The notes beneath the pieces were generated by a model. The model saw only the letters and a list, made by a program, of their open reading frames with translations. It had not been told where the DNA came from and did no database searches. Positions 16,482 through 23,643 of a DNA stretch of 51,496 nt are shown in pieces. The translations under genes were made by a program, and so were the position numbers. Every line of letters starts with the position of its first letter. Position 1 is the stretch's first letter. This stretch comes from Symbiobacteriaceae bacterium. Lineage in GTDB: Bacteria; Bacillota; Sulfobacillia; Symbiobacteriales; Symbiobacteriaceae. The stretch spans positions 1 through 51,496 of the forward strand of contig JARBUG010000015.1 of NCBI GenBank assembly GCA_029239785.1. Direction: 5' to 3'.

Positions 16482-17422
16482 AGGTGCCCTACAACCTGCG
16501 GGTATCGGACGAAGTCCGCATCTACGAGAAACTGCTGGCGGACTCGGCCCTCAAGGGAGTCCACATTGCACCCCACACCCTGCGGGTCGCTTCGATCTTC
16601 GCGATTCTGACACGACTGGAGCCGTCGAAGAAGACCGGCCTCAGCCTCATGAAGAAGCTGAAGCTTTACGACGGCGACAGCGTCGAGGGCTACACCCAGA
16701 AGGACCTGCGGGAGCTGCAAGACGAAGCACAACGGGAAGGCATGCAGGGCATTTCGCCCCGGTACGTCATCAACCGGCTCTCCAACGCCCTGGTCAAGGA
16801 AGGTATCAGCTGCATCAATCCGCTCGATGCCCTGCGGGCGCTGAAGGACGGCTTCGAACAGCACACCGGCATTGCCAAGGAAGAGCGGGAAGCCTACCTG
16901 AACTTCATCTACGAAGCACGCAAGGAGTTCGACGAGCTGGCCAAAACTGAAGTCCAGCGGGCGTTCATCTACTCCTTCGAGGAGACGGCCCGCACAGTCT
17001 TCAACAACTACCTCGATAACGTGGAGGCCTTCGTCAATAAGCAGAAGCTGCTTGACCCCATCACCGAAGAAGAGGTCGACCCGGACGAGAAGCTGATGCG
17101 CTCCATCGAAGAGCAGATTGGCGTCACCGACAACGCCAAGAAGGCCTTCCGGGAAGAGATCATGATTCGCATCAGCAGTCTGGCCCGGAAGGGGCAGAAG
17201 TTTGACTACACGTCACACGACCGGCTGCGGGAAGCGATTGAGAAGAAGCTCTTCGCCGACCTCAAGAACGTGGTTAAGATTACGACCAGTTCCCGGACCC
17301 CGGACCCTGAGCAGCAGAAGCGGGTCAGCGAGGTGGTGCGCCGGCTAATGGAGGACGGCGGCTACTGCGAATGCTGTGCTAACGAACTGCTGAGGTACGT
17401 GGGGACGCTGCTGAGTCGCTAA
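16481..17422 (+). CDS. prkA: PrkA serine protein kinase, 3' half of the interrupted gene (kinase part)
   Basis: From AAG 16481 the sequence resumes PrkA (KVPYNLRVSDEVRIYEKLL...) and runs 313 residues to the stop at 17420-17422. It holds the end of the AAA+ module and the whole C-terminal PrkA kinase-like domain. The frame is open from 16451, but the few upstream codons belong to the element and no ribosome site precedes a start codon, so this piece is probably not translated while the element is present. The phase matches the 5' half exactly across the shared 12-bp core. The C-terminus has a Cys pair (YCECC). No yhbH or spoVR, the usual prkA neighbours in Bacillus, follows. Confidence 0.93.
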   Translation, partial: KVPYNLRVSDEVRIYEKLLADSALKGVHIAPHTLRVASIFAILTRLEPSKKTGLSLMKKLKLYDGDSVEGYTQKDLRELQDEAQREGMQGISPRYVINRLSNALVKEGISCINPLDALRALKDGFEQHTGIAKEEREAYLNFIYEARKEFDELAKTEVQRAFIYSFEETARTVFNNYLDNVEAFVNKQKLLDPITEEEVDPDEKLMRSIEEQIGVTDNAKKAFREEIMIRISSLARKGQKFDYTSHDRLREAIEKKLFADLKNVVKITTSSRTPDPEQQKRVSEVVRRLMEDGGYCECCANELLRYVGTLLSR

Positions 17423-17430
17423 GCGAAGAG

Positions 17431-17461
17431 GAAGCCTGGGACCGCTGAGGTCCCAGGCTTC
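17431..17461. terminator. Bidirectional terminator between prkA and the CPBP gene
   Basis: A perfect 13-bp stem, GAAGCCTGGGACC / GGTCCCAGGCTTC, has a GCTGA loop. It lies between the convergent stop codons of prkA (17422) and the CPBP protease gene (17466). A outer AGCGAAG / CTTCGCT extension strengthens it. Confidence 0.75.
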
Positions 17462-17465
17462 GCTC

Positions 17466-18230
17466 TTACCCCAATAATGCCCACAGCGTCAGGTTGACGC
17501 AGAACAGGATCACGTGCGTCAGCGCATGTGCCAACATCGCGATTTCCAGCCCCTTCTTCCAGTAGAGCCAGCCGAACACGATACCGCCGACGGAGTTGGC
17601 GCCGATGATGAACGCCACCGTGAGGGACGTCAGCTCAACGCCCAGTGCCGTTGCGGCGGGCAGGTGTCCGAGTCCGAACAGAACGGCCGCCAGCAGGTTG
17701 CCTGCCCAGAAGTAGCCGCCCGCCACGGGTTGGTTCCTGCGGCCGAACAGCTTCCAGCCCGCCCAGACGAACAGGCTCATCAGACCCCAGCGGATCAGGA
17801 TCTCCTCGACGATACCGCCGTAGGTCATGCCCGCCAGCAGCTGGAGGACGCTCGGGAACGCCGGTTCGAGCGTCAGGCCGCCCGGCTGCAATGCACGGTT
17901 GCCCAGATCCAGGGCGATGCCGGAGGCGGCGGTGATGGCCGCAGCCCAGAGTGCGGACCCGAAGTTCCTCCGGAGAATGGCCAGCGGGCGCTGCCCTTCG
18001 GCCCGGGCGCCCAGCACCGGGGTACGCAGCCCCACGGCCGGCGCAGTGAAGGCGCCGATCGTGGCGGCCGCGAGGATCATCACCAGGGACTGCACGGCGG
18101 AGGCGATGCGCAGGGTATTCGGATCGACGCCGGGAACGGCGGGGGCCGGGGAGGCCAGAAGAATGAGGATCAGTCCGGGAATCGAGAGGCCGGCCAGGGT
18201 GAAGATCAGGCGCGAACGGCTGATAGGCAT
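17466..18230 (-). CDS. CPBP-family intramembrane metalloprotease
   Basis: A CAAX protease/bacteriocin-processing (Abi) type membrane protease of 254 residues. ATG 18230 is preceded by AAGGGAG about 10 nt upstream. About seven hydrophobic segments are visible. The three family motifs are present: EEILIRWGL (EExxxR, about residues 138-146), a GLGHLPAA motif supplying the second His region, and HALTHVILF near the C-terminus. It is the last gene of a minus-strand operon, 14 bp after the ABC permease gene, so it may process a peptide handled by that exporter or protect the cell against it. The substrate is unknown. Confidence 0.88.
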   Translation of the reverse strand: MPISRSRLIFTLAGLSIPGLILILLASPAPAVPGVDPNTLRIASAVQSLVMILAAATIGAFTAPAVGLRTPVLGARAEGQRPLAILRRNFGSALWAAAITAASGIALDLGNRALQPGGLTLEPAFPSVLQLLAGMTYGGIVEEILIRWGLMSLFVWAGWKLFGRRNQPVAGGYFWAGNLLAAVLFGLGHLPAATALGVELTSLTVAFIIGANSVGGIVFGWLYWKKGLEIAMLAHALTHVILFCVNLTLWALLG

Positions 18231-18244
18231 GTCATGTAACTCCC

Positions 18245-19081
18245 TTAGCGGATCTGGCTTTCAAACAGGGCACTCCGGTCCAGTTTGCGGCCGAACAGCC
18301 GCATGAGTAGGAAAGCGAGGATGCCCAGCACCAGGCCGATCAGCGCCGTCACCCAGAGATCAAGGGTCAGGGCGCCGCCCAATTGGCTGCCCATGAGGGC
18401 GAGGATCGGGAGGACCACGATGCCCCCGCTCTGGTAGGCCGCCTGGAAGGTCGCGACCCGTGAGCTTATGTAGACGCTGAAGAGGATCGTAACCAGGCTG
18501 AGCGCCGGAATGACCAGCAGCATGAGCGGCAGCCAGTTGGCCGTGGGGAAGAAGAGGCTGTGGAAGAGGTGCCAGCCCGTGGCGTTCGCCGTGATACCGA
18601 AGAGCACAAAGCTGCCCAGCGAAAGGCCCAGGGCGGGAACCAAGGCCGCGAGGACCTTTCCTACAAAGAGGCTGAGCAGATCAACCGGAGCGAACAGCAG
18701 GCTCTCCATGGTGGAGGTTTCCTTCTCACCGGCAAACGACTGGGCGCTCACCCCGGTGGAGGCCATGAGCGGGATGATCAGGAAGAGCGGGGCCATGCCA
18801 TAGTTCATCGCAAAGTAGGCCAGCTTGTGGCCCAGGCTGGGGAGGGCGTTCAGGGTCGCCTGCACTGTCGGCGATGCGATCCGGCTCAGCGTGTCGGCGA
18901 GGTCATTTAGAAAACTGGACGACTCAGCGCCCGTCGCAAAGCCTGCGGCCAGCAGCACTCCTATCGGCATGATGACGGCGAAGAGCAGGGGCAGCACCAG
19001 CATGGGTGACCAGACCTGCCAGTTGCTAAAGATGGACCGGATGTCTTTGCTCACGATCGCCTTGATGGCTTGCCAGTTCAT
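18245..19081 (-). CDS. ABC-2 type transporter permease
   Basis: A 278-residue membrane protein of the ABC-2/NatB type. An N-terminal cytoplasmic helix (MNWQAIKAIVSKDIRSIFSN) is followed by a hydrophobic segment, an extracytoplasmic loop and five further membrane segments. The family hallmark is the segment around SFAGEKETSTMESLLFAPV (about residues 118-136). Its ATG overlaps the stop of the upstream ATPase gene by 4 nt (ATGA), indicating translational coupling and a shared transporter. An Na+, antibiotic or peptide export role is typical of the family; the cargo cannot be read from sequence. Confidence 0.9.
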   Translation of the reverse strand: MNWQAIKAIVSKDIRSIFSNWQVWSPMLVLPLLFAVIMPIGVLLAAGFATGAESSSFLNDLADTLSRIASPTVQATLNALPSLGHKLAYFAMNYGMAPLFLIIPLMASTGVSAQSFAGEKETSTMESLLFAPVDLLSLFVGKVLAALVPALGLSLGSFVLFGITANATGWHLFHSLFFPTANWLPLMLLVIPALSLVTILFSVYISSRVATFQAAYQSGGIVVLPILALMGSQLGGALTLDLWVTALIGLVLGILAFLLMRLFGRKLDRSALFESQIR

Positions 19082-19980
19082 CGCGTGGTTCCCTCCAGCA
19101 CTTTGAAGTAGAGCGCCTGCAGGTCCTGGCCTGCCAGGGCTGCGGAGTAAATGTTCATTTCGGCCGAGAGGCGGCGCAGCAGGGCGGGAACCGCTTCCCG
19201 TGCCCGCAGCCTGAACTCCACCCGGCCCGGGGCCGCCACCGTGGCGGGCAGCCCGGCGGCCTCAGCGCCCGCCCAGGCGGCATCGGTCTCCACCTGGAGC
19301 GTCAGGTTGGTCAGGTACCGCTGCTCCAGTTCTGCCTTGGTGCCCTGCTCGATGACACGGCCCGCCGCCATGAAGACGTAGCGGTGGCAGATCGACTCCA
19401 GCTGCTGCAGCACGTGGGAGCAGATGACGATCGTCTTGCCCTGCTGATTCAGCCGGACGATCTCCTGCGATACCTGCTGGATGCCTTCGGGGTCGAGGCC
19501 GTTGGTGGGCTCGTCCAAAAAGAGGATCTGGGGGTCGTGCAGCAGGGCCCGGGCCAGGCCCAGCCGCTTCTTCATGCCGGTGGAAAAGGCGCCGGTCTTC
19601 CGGTCCCGGGCGGCGCCCAGGCCGAACTCTTCCAGGAGTTGCAGCGCCCGGCGGTCATCTTTCAGGCCGTGCAGGCGGCTGTAGAAGCGCAGGTTCTCCA
19701 GGGCGGTCATGTGCGGGTAGAACCCGGCGGTTTCGGTCAGAACGCCCGTCAGGCGGCGGACGGCATCGCCGTCCCGGTAGGGGTGGCGCCCTGCCACGGT
19801 AATCTCGCCGGCGTCAGCGGTCAGCACGCCGTTGATGCAGCGGATCGTCGTGGTCTTGCCCGAACCGTTCGGGCCCAGCAGGCCCAGAATTTCGCCTTCC
19901 CGCACCGCAAAGCTCATGTCGTGCAGGACCTGGTGCTTCTGAAGCCGTTTCTTCACCTGTGCCAAAGTAATCAACGCCAT
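19078..19980 (-). CDS. ABC transporter ATP-binding protein
   Basis: A complete ABC ATPase of 300 residues. Walker A is GPNGSGKT at residues 36-43. The signature region FSTGMKKRLGLARALL is at about 133-148, followed by Walker B LFLDEPTNGLDPEG and an H-loop His in ICSHVLQQLESICH. The signature is degenerate (STGMKKR) as in NatA-like exporters. The last 80 residues are a C-terminal accessory domain. It pairs with the overlapping permease gene, and 25 bp upstream lies a second, shortened ATPase gene of the same operon. Confidence 0.93.
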   Translation of the reverse strand: MALITLAQVKKRLQKHQVLHDMSFAVREGEILGLLGPNGSGKTTTIRCINGVLTADAGEITVAGRHPYRDGDAVRRLTGVLTETAGFYPHMTALENLRFYSRLHGLKDDRRALQLLEEFGLGAARDRKTGAFSTGMKKRLGLARALLHDPQILFLDEPTNGLDPEGIQQVSQEIVRLNQQGKTIVICSHVLQQLESICHRYVFMAAGRVIEQGTKAELEQRYLTNLTLQVETDAAWAGAEAAGLPATVAAPGRVEFRLRAREAVPALLRRLSAEMNIYSAALAGQDLQALYFKVLEGTTR

Positions 19981-20005
19981 CCTTGGGAGTCCCTCCTTCG
20001 GTAGA

Positions 20006-20650
20006 TCAGCGATACAGCGGTGTCAGGTCCGGTTCCAGGCGGGTCACATCCAGCACGGTCAGACCCAGGTCAAAGGCCCGGGTAAGCATCGCCCGCAGGG
20101 CGGCCTGGTCAGGAACCAGGCCGGTCAGGGCTGTGTCGGTGGCGCTTTGTTCGAGCTGGAAACCATCGAACCAGCGGGAAAGGTGCTGTTCCAGCCGCCC
20201 GCGCACCCGAATGCGGTAGCGCTCCTCGACCAGCAGGGGGGCCAGGTCCGCAGCGGGCCGCTCGGCCAGGAGGTGCCCTTCGCTGAGGATGGCGACCCGG
20301 TCGCAGAGCGCATGGGCCACTGCAGCGTGGGGCGTGGCCAGGACCACGGCCCGGCGCTCATCGCGGGTCCACCGGGCCACCTGCTCCCGCAGGCGGCGGC
20401 CGTCCGGTGAGTCGGCGTCGCTCAGCGGTTCGTCCAGCAAGACCGGCGGGAGTCCGGCTGTTACCACCTGGCCGGCATCGGGCTGGATCGCCCCGGCCAT
20501 CAGGCGCAGCAGGGTGCTCTTACCGGCCCCGGCAGGGCCGAGCAGCCCGAGCGCCTCGCCGGCGAAAACGTTCAGGGTCAGACCATGCAGGGCTCGCACC
20601 GGCGGACTGCCGGTCATGGAGAGCGAGCGAAGCTGAAGGGCGGCGGTCAT
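20006..20650 (-). CDS. Shortened ABC ATPase lacking the signature subdomain
   Basis: 214 residues from ATG 20650 (GAGGTG at the right spacing; an in-frame GTG at 20659 overlaps that site). Walker A GPAGAGKST is at residues 38-46, but Walker B (PPVLLDEP) follows at about 68-75, only about 25 residues later instead of the usual 110 or more. The Q-loop, the helical subdomain and the LSGGQ signature are absent. A D-loop-like LSDADSPDG and an H-loop-like ATPHAAVAHALCDRVAIL remain, and a 90-residue C-terminal accessory domain follows. The reading frame is clean, so the gap is an in-frame deletion or a real design. Such a subunit could not form a normal ATP sandwich and may be regulatory, or a slowly decaying gene. 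It is the first gene of the exporter operon. Confidence 0.75.
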   Translation of the reverse strand: MTAALQLRSLSMTGSPPVRALHGLTLNVFAGEALGLLGPAGAGKSTLLRLMAGAIQPDAGQVVTAGLPPVLLDEPLSDADSPDGRRLREQVARWTRDERRAVVLATPHAAVAHALCDRVAILSEGHLLAERPAADLAPLLVEERYRIRVRGRLEQHLSRWFDGFQLEQSATDTALTGLVPDQAALRAMLTRAFDLGLTVLDVTRLEPDLTPLYR

Positions 20651-20710
20651 CGCAGTCACCTCGGTGCGTCAACGTCTGCTGCTACAGTACCACCCACCCG
20701 GAAGGGCGGG

Positions 20711-20785
20711 CATGTACCCCGCGGATACATCGATAGGTACATTTCGGATACATACAGCACGAACGTGATGGTAATATGGGTACAT
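20711..20785. promoter_or_regulatory. Phased GGATACAT/GGTACAT sites between the ABC operon and the LuxR gene
   Basis: Copies of an eight-base motif close to GG(A)TACAT start at 20723, 20735, 20746 and 20778 on the plus strand, with an inverted copy (CATGTACC) at 20711-20718. The spacings of 12, 11 and 32 bp are near one, one and three helical turns. They lie in the 198-bp gap between divergent genes. They may be binding sites for the adjacent LuxR-family regulator (inference). Confidence 0.5.
20769..20777 (+). promoter_or_regulatory. Extended -10 promoter candidate for the LuxR-family gene
   Basis: TGGTAATAT is an extended -10 (TGn plus TAATAT at 20772-20777), 71 bp before the start codon and embedded in the phased repeat array. 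The -35 region has no good match, which suits an activator-dependent promoter. Confidence 0.4.
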
Positions 20786-20848
20786 AGAACTACGCCGCGA
20801 CGGGCAGCGAAGGCTCCGGCGGGCGGATGGTGAAGCAGGAGGAAGCCC

Positions 20849-23551
20849 ATGATTCAGACAACGCCGCAACCGGGTGCCGGACTGCAGTCACTGCTGCGGA
20901 CAAAGCTGTTCGCGCCACGTTCCCGCCCCCGCACGGTGGCCCGGCCCAGGCTGATCGCACGCTTGACGGAGGGGCTGCAAGGCAGACTCACCCTGATCGC
21001 GGCGCCGCCCGGCTTCGGCAAAACCTCACTGGTGGCAGCATGGCGGTCAGGCGAGCCAGGTGACCGGACGCCCCTGGCCTGGCTTTCGGTGGACGAAGGG
21101 GATAATGATCCGGTCCGGTTCTGGACGTACGTGGCCGCTGCGCTGGAGACCGTCCGGTCCGGCGCAGGCGCTGACGCCCTCAGCTTGCTGCAGGCAACGG
21201 GGCGGAGCCTCTCCATGGAGGCCGTCCTGATGGCGCTGATCAACGGCATGGCTGAACTGCCGGATGACTTCGTGCTGGCGCTTGATGATTGCCATCTCAT
21301 TCGGGCCGAGCCAATTCACGAAGGGCTCGCCTTCCTGGTGGAGCACCTGCCGCCGCATGCGCATCTGTTGCTGATCGCCCGGGCGGACCCGCCCCTGCCC
21401 CTGGCCCGCCTGCGGGCACGCGGCGACCTGGTGGAAGTGCGGGCGAAAGACCTGCGGTTCACGCCTGAGGAGGCGGCTGACCTCCTGGTCCGGGTGCAGG
21501 GGCTCGCCCTTTCGGCGCAGGAGATGCAGGACTTGACGGCCCGGACCGAGGGCTGGGTGGCCGGCCTGCAGTTGGCGGCCCTGTCGCTGCAGGGGCTGGA
21601 GGATGTCTCCGGCTTCATGGCTGACCTGATGGGCAGCAACCGCTTCATCGTCGATTACCTGGCAGAAGAGGTGCTGCAGCGCCAGCCCGCCGACATGCAG
21701 CGGTTTCTCCTGCAGACCTCGGTGTTGGATCGGCTGAGCGGGCCGCTCTGCGATGCGGTGACGGGGCGCCCCGAGTCACAGGCGCTGCTGGAGAGGTTGG
21801 AGTCCGGCAACCTCTTTACGGTGGCACTGGATGGCGAGCGGCGCTGGTACCGGTATCACGGTCTGTTTGCGGACATGCTGAAGGCGCGCCTTCTGCAGCA
21901 GTGCCCGGACGAGGTGCCGGGCCTGTGCGTGCGGGCGAGCGAGTGGTATGAGCAGCAGGACATGGCCGTCGAAGCCGCCCGGGCAGCGCTGGCCGGCGGG
22001 GCTTACGACCGTGCTGCCCGGCTGATCGCGGGTTTGGGCGATGCGGTCATGCAACGGGGCGAGGGGGAGACGCTCCGTGGGCTGATTGAATCGCTGCCTG
22101 ATGAGGTGGTACGGGCCTCGCCGGGCCTGTGCGTCTTCCATGCCCGGACCCTGCTGATCCAAATGAAGATCGACGCCTATTTGGAGCGACTTCAAGCCGC
22201 CGAGGCTGCCCTGGCTGGCCGGGAAGGCGACCCGGCCATCAGGGGCCGGGTTGCCGCACTCAAGTCGTTCTATGCCCGGACACAGGGGGATGCCCGCCGG
22301 TCGCTGGAACTGGCGGAGGCGGCCCTGGCTTTGCTCCCAGCCGATGACCCGGGCTGGCGAATCCTGGCGACGATCAGCCTGGCCGCCGCCTGCCACCTGA
22401 CAGGGCAGCGCGAGAAGGCCGGCACCGCGCTGCGCGAGGTGGTCCGGCTGAGTGAGAGTGCCGGAGATGTGTACCAGACCACGCTGACCACCTGCCTGCT
22501 GGCCGAGTTTTACGGGCAGCAGGGCGCCCTGCAGCGGGCGTGGGAGACCTACCAGGCCGCCCTGCAGGTGGGCGGGGGGCAGGGGGAGCGCATGCCCTGC
22601 GCCGGGATGGCTTTTGTCGGGATGGCTGGCCTACACCTGGAGTGGGGTGAGCCCGAAGCGGCTGAGCGGCTGGTCCTGGAGGGCGTCTCCCGTGGTTTGA
22701 AGGGGGGGCACCCTGATACGCAGCTCCGGGCGTACCCGGTGCTGGCAGGCATCCTGCACGCCCGGGGCGAGTCTGCGCTTAACAGCCCGCTGCTGGGCGA
22801 GCTGGCACAGGCGCTCGGGCGCGGGCGGTTCACGGTGGTCGGGCAGATCTTCGATACACTGCGGGCCCGCATCTGCCTGCAGGAGGGGCAGGTCGGAGAG
22901 GCGGTCCGCCTGGGGCAGCATGCCGGGCCAGATCCTTTCCAGGGGGCCGCGCTCTTCGACCCGACGGTGTACGCACGCTTGCTCGCGGCGCAGGGCCGCC
23001 CGGAAGAGGCTGTGGCGGTCCTGCGGGGACAACTTGCGGTCTATGAGCAGACCGATGCCATGGGGCTGGCGGTGCAGGTGCTGATCGCCATGGCCGGAGC
23101 CTGCCAGGCGGCGGGCGATGCGGAGGCGGCTGTGGCGGCGCTGGAGCAGGCCATGGTTCGGGGGGAGCCTGCCGGGTTTTTCCGATCATTCATCGACGAG
23201 GGGGCGCCGATGGTACCGCTGCTGCGGGCGGCGGCGCGGGGGACGGCTGCTCCGGCCTTCGCCCGCCGGCTGCTGACAGCCATGGGCGAAGAGCCGGAGC
23301 GTGCGGCGCCCGGTGTGCAGCGACCACCGCAGCCGCCGGCCGAGCTACTGGCTGAACCCCTGAGCGACCGGGAAACCGAGGTGTTGCTGCTCGTGGCCGA
23401 GGGACTCTCCAACCAGGAGATTGCCGACCGTGCTTTCATTGCTGTGGGTACGGTGAAGCGGCACCTGCATAACATCCTGGCGAAGCTGGAGGCTAAGGAC
23501 CGCAGGGAAGCGCTTGCAAGGGCCCGGAGGCTTGGGCTGCTTGGCTCGTAA
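20849..23551 (+). CDS. MalT/LAL-type LuxR-family ATP-dependent transcription activator
   Basis: A 900-residue STAND regulator. ATG 20849 follows AGGAGG (20839-20844). The N-terminal NTPase has Walker A APPGFGKTS at about residues 51-59 and Walker B DFVLALDDCHLI at about 140-151, followed by the winged-helix region (EGWVAGLQLAALSL). A long TPR-like superhelical sensor fills about 370-800. The LuxR helix-turn-helix is at about 836-893 (LSDRETEVLLLVAEGLSNQE...). MalT-class proteins oligomerise on ATP and an inducer and bind repeated DNA sites upstream of their targets. It is divergent from the ABC/CPBP operon, and the gap holds phased repeats, so control of that operon or of itself is a reasonable inference. 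The inducer is unknown. Confidence 0.94.
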   Translation: MIQTTPQPGAGLQSLLRTKLFAPRSRPRTVARPRLIARLTEGLQGRLTLIAAPPGFGKTSLVAAWRSGEPGDRTPLAWLSVDEGDNDPVRFWTYVAAALETVRSGAGADALSLLQATGRSLSMEAVLMALINGMAELPDDFVLALDDCHLIRAEPIHEGLAFLVEHLPPHAHLLLIARADPPLPLARLRARGDLVEVRAKDLRFTPEEAADLLVRVQGLALSAQEMQDLTARTEGWVAGLQLAALSLQGLEDVSGFMADLMGSNRFIVDYLAEEVLQRQPADMQRFLLQTSVLDRLSGPLCDAVTGRPESQALLERLESGNLFTVALDGERRWYRYHGLFADMLKARLLQQCPDEVPGLCVRASEWYEQQDMAVEAARAALAGGAYDRAARLIAGLGDAVMQRGEGETLRGLIESLPDEVVRASPGLCVFHARTLLIQMKIDAYLERLQAAEAALAGREGDPAIRGRVAALKSFYARTQGDARRSLELAEAALALLPADDPGWRILATISLAAACHLTGQREKAGTALREVVRLSESAGDVYQTTLTTCLLAEFYGQQGALQRAWETYQAALQVGGGQGERMPCAGMAFVGMAGLHLEWGEPEAAERLVLEGVSRGLKGGHPDTQLRAYPVLAGILHARGESALNSPLLGELAQALGRGRFTVVGQIFDTLRARICLQEGQVGEAVRLGQHAGPDPFQGAALFDPTVYARLLAAQGRPEEAVAVLRGQLAVYEQTDAMGLAVQVLIAMAGACQAAGDAEAAVAALEQAMVRGEPAGFFRSFIDEGAPMVPLLRAAARGTAAPAFARRLLTAMGEEPERAAPGVQRPPQPPAELLAEPLSDRETEVLLLVAEGLSNQEIADRAFIAVGTVKRHLHNILAKLEAKDRREALARARRLGLLGS

Positions 23552-23567
23552 AAGGCCCACGTAAAAA

Positions 23568-23602
23568 AGTGCCCGAAACCTGGGTTCCAGGTTTCGGGCA
23601 CT
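23568..23602. terminator. Strong terminator between LuxR gene and Clp gene
   Basis: A perfect 16-bp stem, AGTGCCCGAAACCTGG / CCAGGTTTCGGGCACT, with a 3-nt loop. On the minus strand the stem is followed by a T-run (complement of AAAAAA at 23563-23568), so it is a good terminator for the minus-strand chaperone cluster. It also serves the convergent LuxR gene. Confidence 0.8.
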
Positions 23603-23643
23603 GTCATATCTTCACCATCTGGGCGACGTCCTGGCGATCAGGT

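Noticed and set aside
8591-17422. prkA as a simple dead pseudogene
   Set aside because: Both halves are free of frameshifts or stops, meet in phase on a 12-bp core, and the recombinase looks intact, so reversible interruption fits better. Decay cannot be excluded from one sequence.
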